DNA from: Spizellomyces punctatus DAOM BR117
Taxonomy: Eukaryota; Chytridiomycota; Chytridiomycetes; Spizellomycetales; Spizellomycetaceae
Length of the DNA stretch: 64,000 nucleotides
Direction: 5' to 3'
Assembly (NCBI RefSeq): GCF_000182565.1
Contig: NW_015971538.1
Span: 1,980,983 to 2,044,982, forward strand
Shown: positions 22,621 through 35,886 of the stretch, piece by piece
How the letters are laid out: each line of letters starts with the position of its first letter
How positions within the stretch are numbered: the stretch's first letter is position 1
Translations under genes and position numbers: made by a program
Notes under the pieces: model-generated
The model's input: only the letters and a program-made list of their open reading frames with translations
Told to the model about the DNA's origin: nothing
Database searches by the model: none

Positions 22621-24575
22621 TCACCACTGTCCTACACCCTGGGCTTGTGGTTGGGCCTGTTGCGTCTGTTGCTCAAACGCTTTGATGTTGGCGATGCGCT
22701 GCTCAACCAAGTAAAAAATATACTCATCGAACAGAAGGCGCAAAAGATGGAAGGATCCAAAACTTGTCGCACTCCGTAGCGTTAGATCACGCATGGCTAA
22801 CGAGCTATAGAACGCCCACTTGAGGAGGAACTGGCGCGCAACGTAAACGTAGCGCTGGGGATCTAATGACTCATCCAAAAAGCGGTTGACGACCGTTTCC
22901 AGCCAGTTTGTCCAATGCTCCAGCTTTCCCCCCGTCTGAAGCAATTGCCGAAAATCGATCTCCATAATTTGCATGATATCTGCTTTTCGACATTCACAGA
23001 CCCAGGAAGCCTGATCGCGGATGTTCTCGAAATCGATTCTGTTCCAATCAGTCAGCATCTGATTCACCTGATCTTGATTGTCTAGAACTGCGGCGGCTGC
23101 CTGCGCCAGATGATTAAGAGATGTGTGTCGGCGCAGCTGCTGAATGAATACTTTGGCCACTAAAGTAGAGTGATTACGTATTAGTCCCTCCATCCTAGCA
23201 CGTTTGAAACGAGCAACAAACCTTCAATTTTCCTGGAAGTTAAAAGCTGGGAATATCCTTCAAGTGCTTTCAGCATCCACCCTTCCAGTTGACGCGCAAA
23301 TTGTCGCACTGCTTGTATGATTTGAATTGGCATCATTTGGAGCACATTTGGAAGTAGAAGGTTCATGATAGTCTGGACCAGACACATACTGGTTACTGCA
23401 TGTTCAACACAGGGCAATTTAGATTCACGTCGACTTACATCGTACAATAAGGAATCGTATCTCCAAACGTATTCTACGATTTCAGAGCTGTTGACAATGT
23501 CACGGTCTCCAGAAGGAAGATTCTGCCAGTAGCTCTTGATAATGGTTTCCACTTCGTTGAACTTCATGTACTGGACGCTTTGCAAAATGTTCTGGCAGTG
23601 TTCCTTGTAGCCGTCCAGCAGTGCTCGGGCAGCTGTGTAACTCATCCCCGCTGGAATCTGCGATTCAAGAATTTCAGGTAGCTCTGGCATCTTGGCTACC
23701 AAAGCCTTGTCCAATTGCTGTTGGTGAAGACGGAGCATGTCTTGATCAATGACGAGGCCAGCTGCTGCGGGTTGAGCAAGTGCCTCAGCTTCTCTTCTGG
23801 CCACAACGATTTCCATGAGTTCTAACTGCAGAAGAAAGAAGCTAACGAGAATGCAACTACGTACCTCGCTTGTGCTGCTGCAACAATCGCAGCTGTCGTT
23901 TCGGCAGATCGCTGCATGGGAGTTGCTGAACTTCGAATTCGAATGTTACAATAATGATATTTCGATTTGCCACGAGTACCAAGTCGCCTAGTTTTGATAT
24001 CAGGGAACACCGTCCGAATGAGCTTGCCAAATGATGCCGAGTTTACAGGATCGATCCGATGCTCGAGACAATACGAACAATAGTGATCATATAGATTCTG
24101 TCGGGGGATACTGATCCCATCGCACGGTTCATAGTTCTCCATGAGCCAATGCGTCACCAAAATGGATCTCGCTTTATCTGCTTGTGGTCCTTGCTGTGCA
24201 GCCTTCTGGGCGAGCTGCTCCAACGAGTCCTTCGATTCTAACATCAGTCGGCGCATGTCTGATTCCGTTGGGACTTGGGTATCTCTAGCATTATCCGGAT
24301 TGCCCGGATGCTCATCGCCCGAATGGTCCCCCTCATCGTAGTGCTCCAGATCGTGCCCATTAGTAGCTCCTTGTGCAAGAACCCCCTGTGCGTTGGCTGC
24401 TTCGGTCACCAGCGGGGATTCGGCAGCAAGAGCCTGCGCAGCCGTCATTGCCACAATGTCCACCGCCATGTGATCCACTACTTGTGCCTGGAAAGGACAT
24501 TTGTTTAGAATAAGGCGGGTGTTCTGGACAAAGCACACCATGTGAGTGAGATCACCGAATCAAACCTACCTCCAT
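22621..24575 (-). CDS. RFX-family winged-helix transcription factor
   Basis: Exons 24570..24575 (ATGGAG only), 23865..24487, 23222..23796, 22621..23159; 580 aa. The RFX DNA-binding domain at about residues 103-180 has WLMENYEPCDGISIPRQNLYDHYCSYC-type sequence, then GKLIRTVFPDIKTRRLGTRG and SKYHYCNIR, the signature helix 3 and wing residues. The C-terminal half contains the RFX dimerisation region, ending RRHTSLNHLAQAA. The third intron (23160..23221) was placed because it restores LTSRKIE-VAKVFIQQLRRHTSLNHLAQ. The second (23797..23864, acceptor GGCCAG) is less certain, because a pyrimidine-rich CTGCAG lies upstream in the wrong phase. A two-codon first exon is unusual but fits frame and splice signals. 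Fungal RFX proteins regulate DNA-damage or cell-cycle genes; the target here is unknown. Confidence 0.9.
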
Positions 24576-25234
24576 AATGCTCCCGCCGCGCGCCGACCAG
24601 CGGCCTCCGATGGCTGCCCGCTCAACTCCTTCGCGTTACCGCCTCTTCTCCTACGTCTGTCTTGCTCGGGATGTTCCACTATCGGCCAGTGAAACCCCGT
24701 AGCGCGCCGATGTTGCGAGGTGATCCTTGTTCGGTGGTGGTTTCCACGCAACCTTGTTGTCCTGGCAAAACCAAAGCTTGCAATGGCTCTTCCAGGAAGA
24801 AAGTGATCACATGAGTAGTGGCGCAGTCGAACTCAGCACGGCGGAGATCCATTTGCAACGACGATATTCTTCGATATTGCATCGATCAAAGTTGCTTTGG
24901 GATCTACATTACTTGTTAGAACAACCGCTTACTTTGTAATATTCAAGCTTTTAATGCACAGAGTCTCAAAAGGACATATGCTGCTTGGTAGTGTACGGCT
25001 TGGGTGTTGCCAATTCATCCAATGACATGCCGTCAGTAGGAGTGACCAAAGCATTGGCAGGCATTATCTGAATGAAAGAAGAGATACTATTGCTGCATAA
25101 ACCTTACTATCCAAAGTTCCATGTTCAAGTGCTTTTCAAGTCCAGGTGAATGGAGCAAAAGTTGACCAACCCGATTAGCCGGTTCGAGTGCTTACGGTAT
25201 CCGCAGGTTGCTCATCAATTGTCCGCTCACCGTC
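24576..25234. other. Divergent RFX/ATG10 intergenic region with a possible small gene
   Basis: The 659-bp region contains only short ORFs. One candidate minus-strand mini-gene (24966..25122) is described in the findings. The rest is probably promoter and 5'UTR. Confidence 0.4.
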
Positions 25235-26024
25235 ATGACAGTTCCCACCACACAATCTGCCTTTGATAGAACCTGCCAAACCTTCCTTTCGCACTCAAAA
25301 AAGATTGGCGATACTTGGCGCTGGGTAACGGTTCGTTGCTTCTCGTTTTGTACAATGCACAAAACGACAAGTGACGTCTTTGGTTACAGCCTGGCGCGTA
25401 TTTGGCCAAGACTGTTTGGGTGGTGGATAACAGCAATGAGGAGACTGCGAGCAAAGATGAAGAGGTAGTTCTTTTCAGAGTAATTGGCAGTGGATGGTGT
25501 ACTTGGCGTGATCTGACTTTATAATAGTCAGCCTTGCATGAACCCTCCGACCCGGCAATACTCTCACCAGCAAAGCCAGGCATTACGCTGGAATTCCACG
25601 TCATCTATTCAACCACATACGCATGCCCTGTTCTCTATTTCTGTGGCCACACCTCTGCCGGAACAGGGCTCTCTCTGGAGGATATCCGACAGACTGTGAA
25701 GGGGCATATGCCAGATTTAGATGAACAAAAGAGGACGGAGTATGACATGCCTGTTGTTTCACAAAAGGTTTGTTTTCCTTTTATTGCTGGAATGTGATAT
25801 CTAGGGAGGTCTTAACGTCTAGCATCCAGGATCACCCAATATTAGGGATTCCCTTCTACTTCATTCATCCATGTCATACAGCAGACGTGACAGCAGAAAT
25901 GCTCGAGGCATGTGATTCAGATGCCAATTACTTCGTTTTCTGGCTAAGTCTGGTTGGACAGTTGTTTTCTCCCTTGAGGTTGGTTGAGGTCGGGTATGTT
26001 ACCTCTGAGACTTGCTGTAGGTAG
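25235..26024 (+). CDS. ATG10: ATG10, E2-like ligase for the ATG12-ATG5 conjugate
   Basis: Exons 25235..25324, 25390..25464, 25528..25767, 25830..26024; all introns phase 0; 199 aa. The N-terminus FLSHSKKIGDTWRW matches the ATG10/ATG3 opening (F...S..IGD.W.W). The core has LEFHVIYSTTYACPVLYF, GTGLSLEDI and then DHPILGIPFYFIHPCHTADV. Cys150 in HPC is the catalytic thioester cysteine. WLSLVGQLFSPLRL closes the fold. ATG10 takes ATG12 from the E1 ATG7 and passes it to ATG5 during autophagosome formation. The second autophagy gene of the window is ATG1 at 43.4 kb. The start ATG at 25235 is the only in-frame ATG before the conserved segment. It converges on the histidine kinase gene with a 155-bp gap. 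Confidence 0.92.
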
Positions 26025-26179
26025 GCCACACAACACAGATAAAGTACCATTGCATATACTTTCCATAAATGCTGCACGGGACAACAACACCATGCTAAAA
26101 ACTCAATAAATTAATCATAAAGGCCAGAATTATGTACAAAACGCGTATCCACATGCAATAACGAAATCCACCATATCAA

Positions 26180-29100
26180 TCACATAAGATTCCATCGTTT
26201 CAAAACCGCAATAATGACATCCTTGGTAAACGGTTTTCCAACTGCTTCGTCAGCACCGACTTCTCGCAGCTGTTCTTCGGCCTCTGCGTTGCCCACCACC
26301 TGATTGGCCGTTGTGATAACCACTGGAGTTCCGCAGCCAAGATCCCGAATGGAGCGTGTGGCTTCGTATCCGTCCATGACGGGCATGACAATGTCCTATA
26401 ATGAGAGTGTAGAATGAGTACATTTGTCCAAACACGCGAACATAAGTCTTAAAATAATAAAATTTGTCCACGTACCATGAAGATGATATGATACCAATCC
26501 GCCTTCCCGGCAACTTTGCTCCTCTTGACCAAATCAACAGCTTCCTGTCCATTCTCCGCTTGATCTATACGCAAATTATCAGGCGGCAACATCTTTTGTA
26601 GCATCCGTAATAAGATGCGGCGGTTGATGGTGGAATCGTCGACGATCAGTATTTGTCGCCCACTGTGGTCGGGACGGCAAATAGGTACGTGAGGCGCCGT
26701 TATGATGGGTGCACTATTTGTGGATGGATGATCCATTGGTGATGAAAGATTGAGTGGGACTATGGAATTTTGCGGTTGTGTTTGGGTGGGTAGTGAATCC
26801 GTGACAGGTTGTTCATGGATAACAGGGGCAAATGGCGGTATTTGGAGCGATTCTTGGTGGTTAGAATGTTCTCCTTGTTTCTTCTCGTCGATTGTTACTA
26901 GTTCCAACAGACTATTCGCTCCTTGGTCGACCCGTGTCTGCGCCATGTCTGACAAGCTGGGAGTTTTGATAACGGGTAAGACTAACGCTGGTAAAGGTTC
27001 TGCACAATTGTCCGCTTGGAGGGTTGAAGGCGAGTTACCAGCCGTTCTCTGATCTCTCGTCGAGCCCTCACGTTTCGGGGGACGCCAACTTCGTCTCCGT
27101 CTCATATTTCCAAACGGCGTAACCTTCACCTCCAGCCCATCTTCAGGACGGTCGTTGACCCGTATCGGCAGAACAACTGTAAACCTGCTCCCTTTACCAG
27201 GTTTTGTGTCTACGCCAACCGTGCCGCCCATCAACGCGACAATTTGTTCCGTGATAGCTAGGCCCAGCCCACTACCGCCGTATTCTCGCATTGTCGATAC
27301 AGCTGCCTGGGCATACGGTCTAAATAAGGTCGCAACCACGTCTGGTGCCATCCCGATACCCGTGTCCCAGACAGAAATTTCAAGGAGGACCCATTCACGC
27401 CAATCCGGCTGCGGAGCCGACCACTCCTTTGGAGGGGTGTGATGTATGATCACTGTTGATCCATCCGTACAAGGACTGTCAAGGGGAACCGCCCAAGAAA
27501 CCGTGCCTAATGTCTCATTTCGAAGCTCTACCATTGGTGAAACGTCTTCACATTCTTCGTGTGGCAGAAGCTCGCGTTCGTGTTTCCCGTTCACATCTGC
27601 TGCCTCCAATATCTCAATCATGACTTCCTCCTGTAAGGTCTCCGGCCCCTCTTCTTTCCACGCCTTTTTAGCGAAGCGAACACCTCCCCATTGACATTCT
27701 TTGGGTGCCCACCAGCCAGTCACACAACGGACTTCTACTCCAATTTTGCCATTTTCCGGGGTGAACTTGTAAGCATTTGAAATCAAGTTGTTCATGATTT
27801 GCTGAAACCGCACCGGATCGGTTTCCACCCATTTTGGAACCTCCGGACTGATATTACAAGAAAACTCGACATCGTGACCCCGAGCCAGCTGTCTGCCACA
27901 TGAAAAGTTGCCTTCCAAGAGAGTCCAAAAATCGACCAAAACGTTCTCGAGGGACACCCGTCCTGCTTCGAACCTTCCTAGATCCAAAACGTCGTTGACG
28001 AGGGCAAGCATGTACTCAGAGGAGAGTTTTATTGCGTGTGCCGATCGGTGTTGTGAATCCTCAATTGATCTCATGGAGGAGTGACTAGGCCGCCGCGGCT
28101 GTGTCTTATACTCTGGCCCACGCTGCAAAAGAGGCACCTTTTCGAGCGATTGGGCTGTCACATCTCCTGTGGAATCCTCCTGTGACGAAAGAGGTGTCGT
28201 GCTCTCCTTGTGCTGCTTGATCGCAGCCTCTTTTCCCATGTCTTCCAATAAAAATTCTGCCATGTTGGTAATGGCGTGCAAGGGATTACGTAGTTCGTGG
28301 CACAAAAACGACAGAAAAACGGCCTTATCCCGGTCCGCCCCTTCCGCTCTGCCCTTTGCTGCATCCAACTTTGTCAATGCATCAGTCAATTCCGCGGTCC
28401 GTATCTTGACACGGTTCTCCACGCTCTGATACGCTTTATCTCTCTCCGCCAAGATTGTGACGAATGATAAAGCAGTGAAAATGAGCACAGACAGGAACAG
28501 CTGGATCCAGATCAACTGTTGAGAAATGGGAATGATCTGATCTGTGTCCTTGTGAGACTTGCTGAAGATGACCGCGGTGGTTGCCGCAGATAGTGCCACC
28601 AACATGGTGGAAAAAGCTGCACCAAAGACACCCAGGAGAGTGCTCATATACAGAACCCACGGGTAACATAAATAGAGTCCGACGATTGCTGAGAAAATAG
28701 ACCGGTCCAGAAAATACATGCTTATCGCAGGGCACGCGATGACGAGAACGGACAAAACTACGGATTGAATAAATCGTGAGCGCTGGTATCGTATAAAATT
28801 CTTGATTTTCTCCGGAGTTGTGCGTCCGATGGAAACAACAAGGGGGGCCGTCAAACTACAATGGAACTTATTAGGTACCTTGAACACCTGGAACACCGAT
28901 CCTATACGTACGCCATTCCAACAAAGTTCCGACCTAGCCATCTCAGATAAGCAGCATGGTATTCAAAAGATGGATTGATCAGCCACATGGTCATATAGCC
29001 ACCGCCGAGGGCAGTGATGAGAATTGTTAGACACCCAATCCCAAAAGATATCATCTATAAATCAAGATTTCAGTTTATTCTCGATGCAAGGATCGAAAGT

Positions 29101-30119
29101 CCGGGCGCACTTACGTGGGCTCTTTTGGTCAAGTCGATAGGACCAGGTTCTGTAAGGAGACTGGCCAAGGTAAATGTTGTAAAAGACACGAGCAGCGCCT
29201 CAACCGAGTTTACGATCGTAAACGCTAGACATATCTGCCACGGCCACTTCCATACCCAACTGTTTGGTGAACGTTAAAATTCGGAGCAAAACTAAATCCA
29301 AAGGAACCAGGCAGCAAAGTGCTTACTTTACAGTGTATATGCCTAGCGCCATCCAGAATGGGATCAGCCGCCGGGTATATGGTGATGAAACGATCATGCA
29401 GCCCTATGGTTCAGGATGATTTCAGATTCTGACATCAAGGTGGATCTCTTTTGCTGACGTACCACATATACTCCGTTGGGCGGCCAGAAAGAGGAATAGT
29501 CCTTCAGAGTATATTGCAAAGCTACATACGCGATGATCCACCAGAGAACAGTAGCAGCGATCGCGCTCCTCCACTGGAGACGCCAACAGTCAGATACATG
29601 CTGTTACCAGTTGCAATCACAGACAACATACCGGTCTCCACCAAAGTGGCCTTTCCGTAATTGAAGGAGGATATTCTAGTCCGCATGTTATTAACTATGT
29701 TGAAATGATTAGCAGGGCGTTTTACCAACAAAACATGTCTCTCCAGCGATACACGATCACAAGAGTATCACATTGCTGTAACGACTTACCAATCTTTTCC
29801 ATGATCTCCGGCGACTCCATCTGTTTTCCCCAGACCCAGTCGAGTTGGCATTGCCTGCACTTTCATGCCCTGGTCGGGACAGGGAAACCCTTGGAGACGA
29901 AACCCTTGCACTGTCCCGTCGTCGACTATCTGTTGTCGGGCGGGGTGCTGACCATTTCCATTGTGGCGGCGTAGCATCCAGCCGTGTAGGCCGTTGTGCA
30001 AGAGGCGGATTCTGCAGAATAGCAATCTCCTCCGTTCCCGAGTTGTCTGCAGCTTGAAACGTAGTTGCAGGGCCTGGCTCAGTGGACTCTGATGGAACCA
30101 TTGACAGATGTTTCGCCAT
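26180..30119 (-). CDS. MASE1 hybrid histidine kinase
   Basis: Eight exons: 29790..30119, 29632..29694, 29463..29573, 29327..29403, 29115..29259, 28912..29054, 26476..28855, 26180..26395; 1,154 aa. A Ser/Arg-rich cytosolic N-terminus (110 aa) is followed by a multi-helix MASE1-type sensor (FWPPNGVYV is the MASE1 W-P-x-G signature). A coiled coil leads to HisKA with FLCHELRNPLHAI (His476). The ATPase domain has N box NLISNAYKFT, G1 DTGIGM, F box LFRPYAQ and G2 GGSGLGL. The C-terminal receiver starts near 1023 (ILIVDDS, phospho-Asp1084 in FMDIVMP, TT, GKP). All catalytic residues are present. Fungal hybrid kinases signal through an HPt protein to receivers. The first three junctions are the least conserved part of the model. 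It is divergent from the MHYT gene. Confidence 0.88.
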
Positions 30120-31623
30120 TATATTACGGACAAGATCTAGATTATGGGGAATGAGCTACATAAACTTGGGTCGTCACTGAATCTCCAGTGTACCGTTTGC
30201 AATGCCAGCAGGTGCACTCTCTCAAACGACGGCATTCGGAGTTGTGAACGCCGACGAGACGGTGTTTGCGAGTGCAAACTGCCTACGTCAAAAGTGTGTG
30301 GTGGCCAAAAGGAACGGAGTCTGATGGAAGCCAAAAACTGTGAAATCTCGAAATCAAGCAGAATTCCTAGTTGGAAGTTGCAAAAGAAACAGTCCCCAAA
30401 TCCAACTTTAAATTGCAAGTGTCCATGGGCTTGGACCAGAACCGTACAAACTTCTGGAACTTTTCCGAAGGCCCGACAGTGTCTCACAAGGCATGTTTGG
30501 GTCATTTGGTAATTAAGAAGGAATGAAAAAGACCCGCGAACCAGTTGGAAATTTCATTTCAAAGCCCATCCCAAAAGGCTTTTTGCTCGTCGTCGTCGTT
30601 TAAAGGCAGAAAGGCTTTGGCCAACGGGGCTTTGCCAACGGGCTTTTAAAACAACTTGCTACGACATCGACTGCCAATCTTGGAGGGTTCGTTGATGGCA
30701 ACCGACTTCTTGGTTGGCGCCCCTGCTTTTTGGAAACTTTCATAGTCCACGCCCTTGGCTCATGGGCTGATCGACAAACTGGACAAGAAGATAGCCAAAG
30801 TCGGCCACAAGCCCCCTCTTCCCTCCTCTACCCCGACGAACGAGCGTATGCGATCACTGCGATGGGGCGAACATGGCAAAGATGGGAACCGGCTGTGGTC
30901 GCCAAACGGGCGTTTGCCTCCCATTGCTGTACAGATGAGGGATGCTGCCACATGACGCGTTGGATCCTTCCCCAACTTATTTAGGGGCAGGACAATCTGA
31001 AGGGATCCAAAGTAACAAAAAAAAACACACATCCCTCTTGCACATTCGTACTCTGTACAGGAAACTTGTTCAAGGAGGGAGGGGAGGGAGGAGAAATGGC
31101 CATGGCAACTTGACAACGTACGTCATGGAACAGAAGCAAAAAACGACGACGACATGAGAAAGGGGGGGACAAGGAGAGTCAGGCGAATTCCAAATGAAAA
31201 AAGGGACTGTCCAACCAACCAGTCGCCGTGTGAACGCCGCAAAAGTCACTTTTTTGGGATGCAAGCGAGGAGATCAAAGGAAAGCAATAATGGGGAATTT
31301 CATTTCAACTCCCCCCTTTTGGTTCCTGCATGAACAGCACCACTCACCACCCTCATGAACTCGTGCTCGCCGCCCCCCACAGAAATCAGGCGTCTGTCGC
31401 AATATCCTGTAAGCCCTTTTTTTTGCCTCGTTTTTATCAGCGACACAAGGCTTGGTATCCTGGGGCCCGTCCATCTCCTTTCAATTTTGCCAAAAGGGCA
31501 CGCTGCATGCACAGTCGCCATCTTGAGCATTTCGCGGTTTAAAACGACCGCACTTGGTCACATCTTCCCTGCAATCTGCAACCTGCTTTCGCAACGCCCA
31601 CTTGTCCTTTCCACTAATACTTT
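30120..31623. promoter_or_regulatory. 1.5-kb divergent region between the histidine kinase and the MHYT gene
   Basis: No convincing ORF. From 30574 to 30650 the element GGCTTT recurs five times, twice as near-identical GGCTTTGCCAACGGG blocks. Several G and A homopolymer runs lie at 31020-31170, including GGGGGGGACAA near 31160, a string that recurs near 60244. Likely promoter and 5'UTR of both sensor genes. Confidence 0.4.
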
Positions 31624-34600
31624 ATGAGTGCACCTCCACCGCTGCCAGCGCCGCAGCGCGCGTTCCCAGAGGGGAGCGATTTGAACATTAGCTGGTCGGC
31701 AGGACTGATTGCTACCAGCTATGTCGTCTCAGCTGCAGGAGCATGGGTGGCACTGGAACTGATCAGGTTAAGGACAAGCAATAGAGGATGGTTTAATTGG
31801 GTTTTACTCTTGCTTGCATCCTTTGTGACCGGAGGCCTGGCCATCTTCTCCATGCATGTAAGTGTGCGGCTGTTGAATCCCCGAGGGCTAGGAGATTCAT
31901 GTTAAAAGGTAACCTTTCTATTGGCCGAATAGTTTGTTGGAATGGCTGCCTTTCAACTTTATCATGCTCATGCATCCGTGAAAGTTTTCTTTGCCACGGG
32001 GTAAGGTGTCTTTGAAAATGCACAATGACTTTTACACTTGAATTCATTCTCAGCAACGCACAGATTGACTATTGGATCATTGATCGAACCCATTTTCTGC
32101 GTTTGCGTGGGAGTTTACATAACTGGAGCACAAGACAATCCATCAAATCTGCGATTGTTGCTGGGAGGTGTATTCGCTGCGCTCGGAATTTGCTTGATGG
32201 TATGCCGTTATGCCTTTCCTAGCAGATCCTTGATGGCATCTACTAATTCAGCGCCCTTTGCAGCATTTCACGGCAATGACAGCAATGCGTGTCGCAATTG
32301 ATTGGATTCCCGCACTTGTCTTCCTTTCGTGCCTTATCGCACTTTTTGCCACGACAACCGCACTATCTGTATTCTTCCGGTTGCGTGCCGTGTGGCAGAA
32401 TAGTCTTTGGAAACAGTTGGGCTGTGCCATGATCTTGGCAGGAGCAGTCTGCTGCATGCATTACACTGGTAAGATAATCGAGATGGAGCCATGTAAAATG
32501 TCGGCATTAATCTTTCTCTCAGGGATGGCCGCCGCAAATTATGCCATAGATCCAAATTTTCCACCACAGAGCGATGCAGTCACGCATGGAACCTTGCCTG
32601 TAAACGATGTCTTGCGGATTGGACTCGGTTTCTCGGGTTTCTGTGGCGTTCTTACACTGGGCCTTTTGCTGATGCGATTGCGAAACTATTACTATGGCAT
32701 CGGCGTTCGCAAAGGTCAATTAACTCTGGCCGTCCTACTTGTTGACTCGCGTGGTCATATTATGGTCGACAGTGAAGGCCACTTACCAACTCGAGCTGTG
32801 CTGGGAAACTTTGATTTCGACCCTGCGAGGCCAATGGCGCATCCAGCGCTGCTCTGGCTGCTAAAGACATCGGGTGCTTGGGACAAGATCAATCACTTGG
32901 CATATGCTTTCAGAAAACATGGCGGCAGAGTTTACAGACTGCTCCAGGTACGCAGATGGCGTTTGGTTACGGTGTGGATCGAGTTGCAAAACTGCATGGT
33001 GCTTACACTACATTGGCTGTATCCCAGGATGTGCTTGTGGATCGTCCAGATGGTGAATTGGCGAATCGCCGTATGCCTTTCTACCGTCTAGCGCTTGTAC
33101 ATGAGGTAAGATTTTGAACAGTCGATGTTGTGCTGTGCGTAGTCTCAAGCATCGGAAACAGGTTGTAACATTGTCAACATTCATGGGCATTCCTTTTGAT
33201 CGAATGGGCTTGATGTATGATACAGTCTTGGAGGCAAGAGATGGATGGGTGGGCCTTCTTGTAGACCATCTGGATTCATGTCGTGCTGGAGAGCTGGCTG
33301 CCAGAGGATTTCGTTGGGTAGGGGTCTTTTGCGTTCGCTGTGCAAGTTTTTCAGTATCTTACCTTTTTTCAATGACAGACCTCGCAAAAGCATGTCATCA
33401 CTATTCTATCCCGTCACCTCCGAGTGAGCGCTGGTGCTATCAGGCCTATCATTCTGGATGTGCCTGATTACGTCAGCACTCGAACCCGGCCGCTCAAATC
33501 TGGTCTGCATGCGGGCGTGCTCCTTGTTCACCCCAAGATAGGCAATTTTCAGATTATGGTTCCTAGTCGGGATCGCTCAACAATTCCAGAAGTGGAGCTT
33601 TCTCCGATAGCTTTTGGGGCACTGAAAGACAATGCCCGTCGGTTGAATGCGTACCTTGCCCCCATTCTCACTGGAGGTGGAGGGGAAAGTATGGTTATGG
33701 CTGATTATGTTGCGGCGTCCGAGATCTTGTCTGCATTGACGCGAATGGGAATTGGCATGGATCCCGCATCTGCACTGCCGCTAGAATCACTTACTCCACC
33801 TGAGAGTGTGCTTGTACTCCACCGTAAAACTAAACCGATGGATGCGCCTGGAGATTCTCCCAAACTCAATCCGCCAAAGAACGGACGAGAAGAATATCCA
33901 TGGGTCTCACGCGTTCCTTTTGGATCTTGGTCTCCATCGCCAAACTCAGGTGATGTGGACATACTCTTATTTATTCGGTTGCATTCAGCTGTTGGTGGCA
34001 AGTTCACCCCTCCCGCCGGTTTTACCCTCGTGGATCTTACCGTGTTCGAGGCGATGCATTATGCACGATGCTTTCCTGCGAGACTCCGTCGCATATTGGG
34101 CTTGGAAATGAATGCAGATTTGGACGAAATGATTGTGCCGACCCCACTAGGTCTTTTAGATTCTGGTGATTCCAAACGCACAAGTGCTCAAAAGGTGCCT
34201 ATATCCAACCTGTGGAGAGATTCTGTTGGCTCCAAAATGTCGGCTACCGATGGGACCACATCCCGAACGTTGAGCGAGGATAAACATGGACATGTGGTCC
34301 TCAATGTGGACGACATCTTGCGCGAGGGCCCGCCGGAGGATGTAGTCTCTCGGCCAGCCATGCCACATTCCGGGTCCAAAGGAACCTTGGTAAATCCTCC
34401 GGAGTCAACCCGTTTGTCACTGCCACGTCGCATGTCGTTGCACAAGCTGAAAAAGGCACTCGGATTCACTGATCGTAGCGCCAAAGACGCGACCAACGAT
34501 CATTTTGTACCCGACTTGTCCATAGATGCCACTCCTCTTGCAGAATTCCGTCCTCACTCTGAGCCATCTGGTGCCCTGAGTGACGATGACGAACCCATCC

Positions 34601-34818
34601 CCGATGCTTTGGGCCCCGAGGCTTCGCCGGCGGCCAATGCATGGCAGGCCGTACGTTGGGTCAAACTATATATTAACGCGGACTGGAGGCATTTGCTGAA
34701 CGCTGGAACGAAGAGCAATGGCATTGGCGGATTCTTATTTGGAGGTCCTAACTGGTCGAAAATGAGCATCAATGGAGAAGATGGTGGCCGCGTTTCCAGG
34801 AGCAACAGTGCAACATGA
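31624..34818 (+). CDS. MHYT-domain membrane sensor protein
   Basis: Exons 31624..31857, 31933..32000, 32064..32199, 32264..32947, 33028..33105, 33162..33317, 33379..34818; 931 aa. The N-terminal third holds about seven membrane helices with three MHYT motifs: SMHFVGM (across intron 1), LMHFTAM (across intron 3) and CMHYTGK. The family is a proposed copper-mediated sensor of diatomic gases such as O2, CO or NO. After the helices the cytosolic part has AVLLVDSRGHIMVDSEGHLP and GFRWTSQKHVITIL, matching fungal MHYT proteins without kinase, GGDEF or EAL domains. The C-terminal 300 residues are Ser/Pro-rich and probably disordered. Introns 4 (32948..33027) and 5 (33106..33161) are less certain, since other acceptors are near. 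It lies between two MASE1 genes, suggesting a sensory locus. Confidence 0.85.
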
Positions 34819-35886
34819 AAAGAACCTGAAAGGGCGTAAACTTGATAATTGTGACATCGTCCTAAGTTGCATATTAACTACAGTAGATACTTGAATATTT
34901 GGCCTATATGATTATTATTTTAGTGATGGTAGCGTTCCTTTTTGTGTAGCTTGAAAGCTTGCGGGATATCGTATTTTTGATATAGTGATATGTTTGCGTA
35001 TATTGTAGATAGTAGTTAAACACAATTGAATTAATTAAACATGCCATTAATTGACCCTTGTGCAGTTGAGAAAAACGGATCGCCGATTCCTTCGCAAAGG
35101 GATGTCTATCTGGAGACATCCCGCGCAAACCTCACGGCGGCGACCATGGCTGGGCGTTAAATTTCCTTTATAAAAAGACCGTTGAGCGGATGGCCCTTCC
35201 AAGCCGTACACTCTCGTGTGCTAGCTGTGTGCGTACATTGGTTATCTTGAGCTTTGCCTGTTTTAAACCCGTTGGCTACAGCTTTCCATACGAGCTTCAG
35301 TAACGTTTGATGCAAGCTGTATCCCCACAGGTGGCTATACTGACATAACTTTATTTCCTTGTTCCTTACTTGACCCGCTAATTTGGGTGTCTTCAGGCGT
35401 TCATCCAGAGGCCAGAACCTGAAATGCACCAGAGGGCACCTTGATGCTATAGGTACGGATAGAATCCGTGCAGAATGAGAGGGAAAATCGCATCAAGATA
35501 TCATCGATCCTGCAGCCTCCTTGGTTTGGTCGGAACAATATGGCCGTTTCCTATGCGATTACGCAAACGCCAACATGTCGGAACGCGAAGGCATATCGAG
35601 ACACATGGTTGGCCAAACAGAACATAAGGGTGTATGCGAGGGTTATTTTGACCATTTAGTTCAGGTAGGACGGTGCATGACCTGAAGCATATCTCCGCAT
35701 CTGGGGACATATTATTCCTCATGTAGTCAGAGGGAAAGTCTAGATCCGCGTTCGTGAACCCCGTCCCTTATAACTAAACCGTAAGAGGTTGTGAAGCAGC
35801 TAGAAAAAAGGCGAACTTGGAAATTGGTGGAAAACCCTTTACCATTTTGACAGCCGCCGTTGGAGGCGACACATATCGATTATACA
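34819..35886. other. Intergenic, MHYT to second MASE1 gene
   Basis: About 1.07 kb of AT-rich sequence; likely terminator of the MHYT gene and promoter of the next. No supported ORF or RNA gene. Confidence 0.5.

Noticed and set aside
23165-23221. Reading-through exon in the RFX gene ending SNVLGWRD
   Set aside because: It ends at a stop, whereas a 62-nt phase-1 intron with good branch and acceptor restores the RFX dimerisation motif.
32948-33027. Apparent frameshift in the MHYT gene
   Set aside because: Explained by an 80-nt intron (GTACGC...TCCCAG) with a CTTAC branch-like sequence; not a broken gene.
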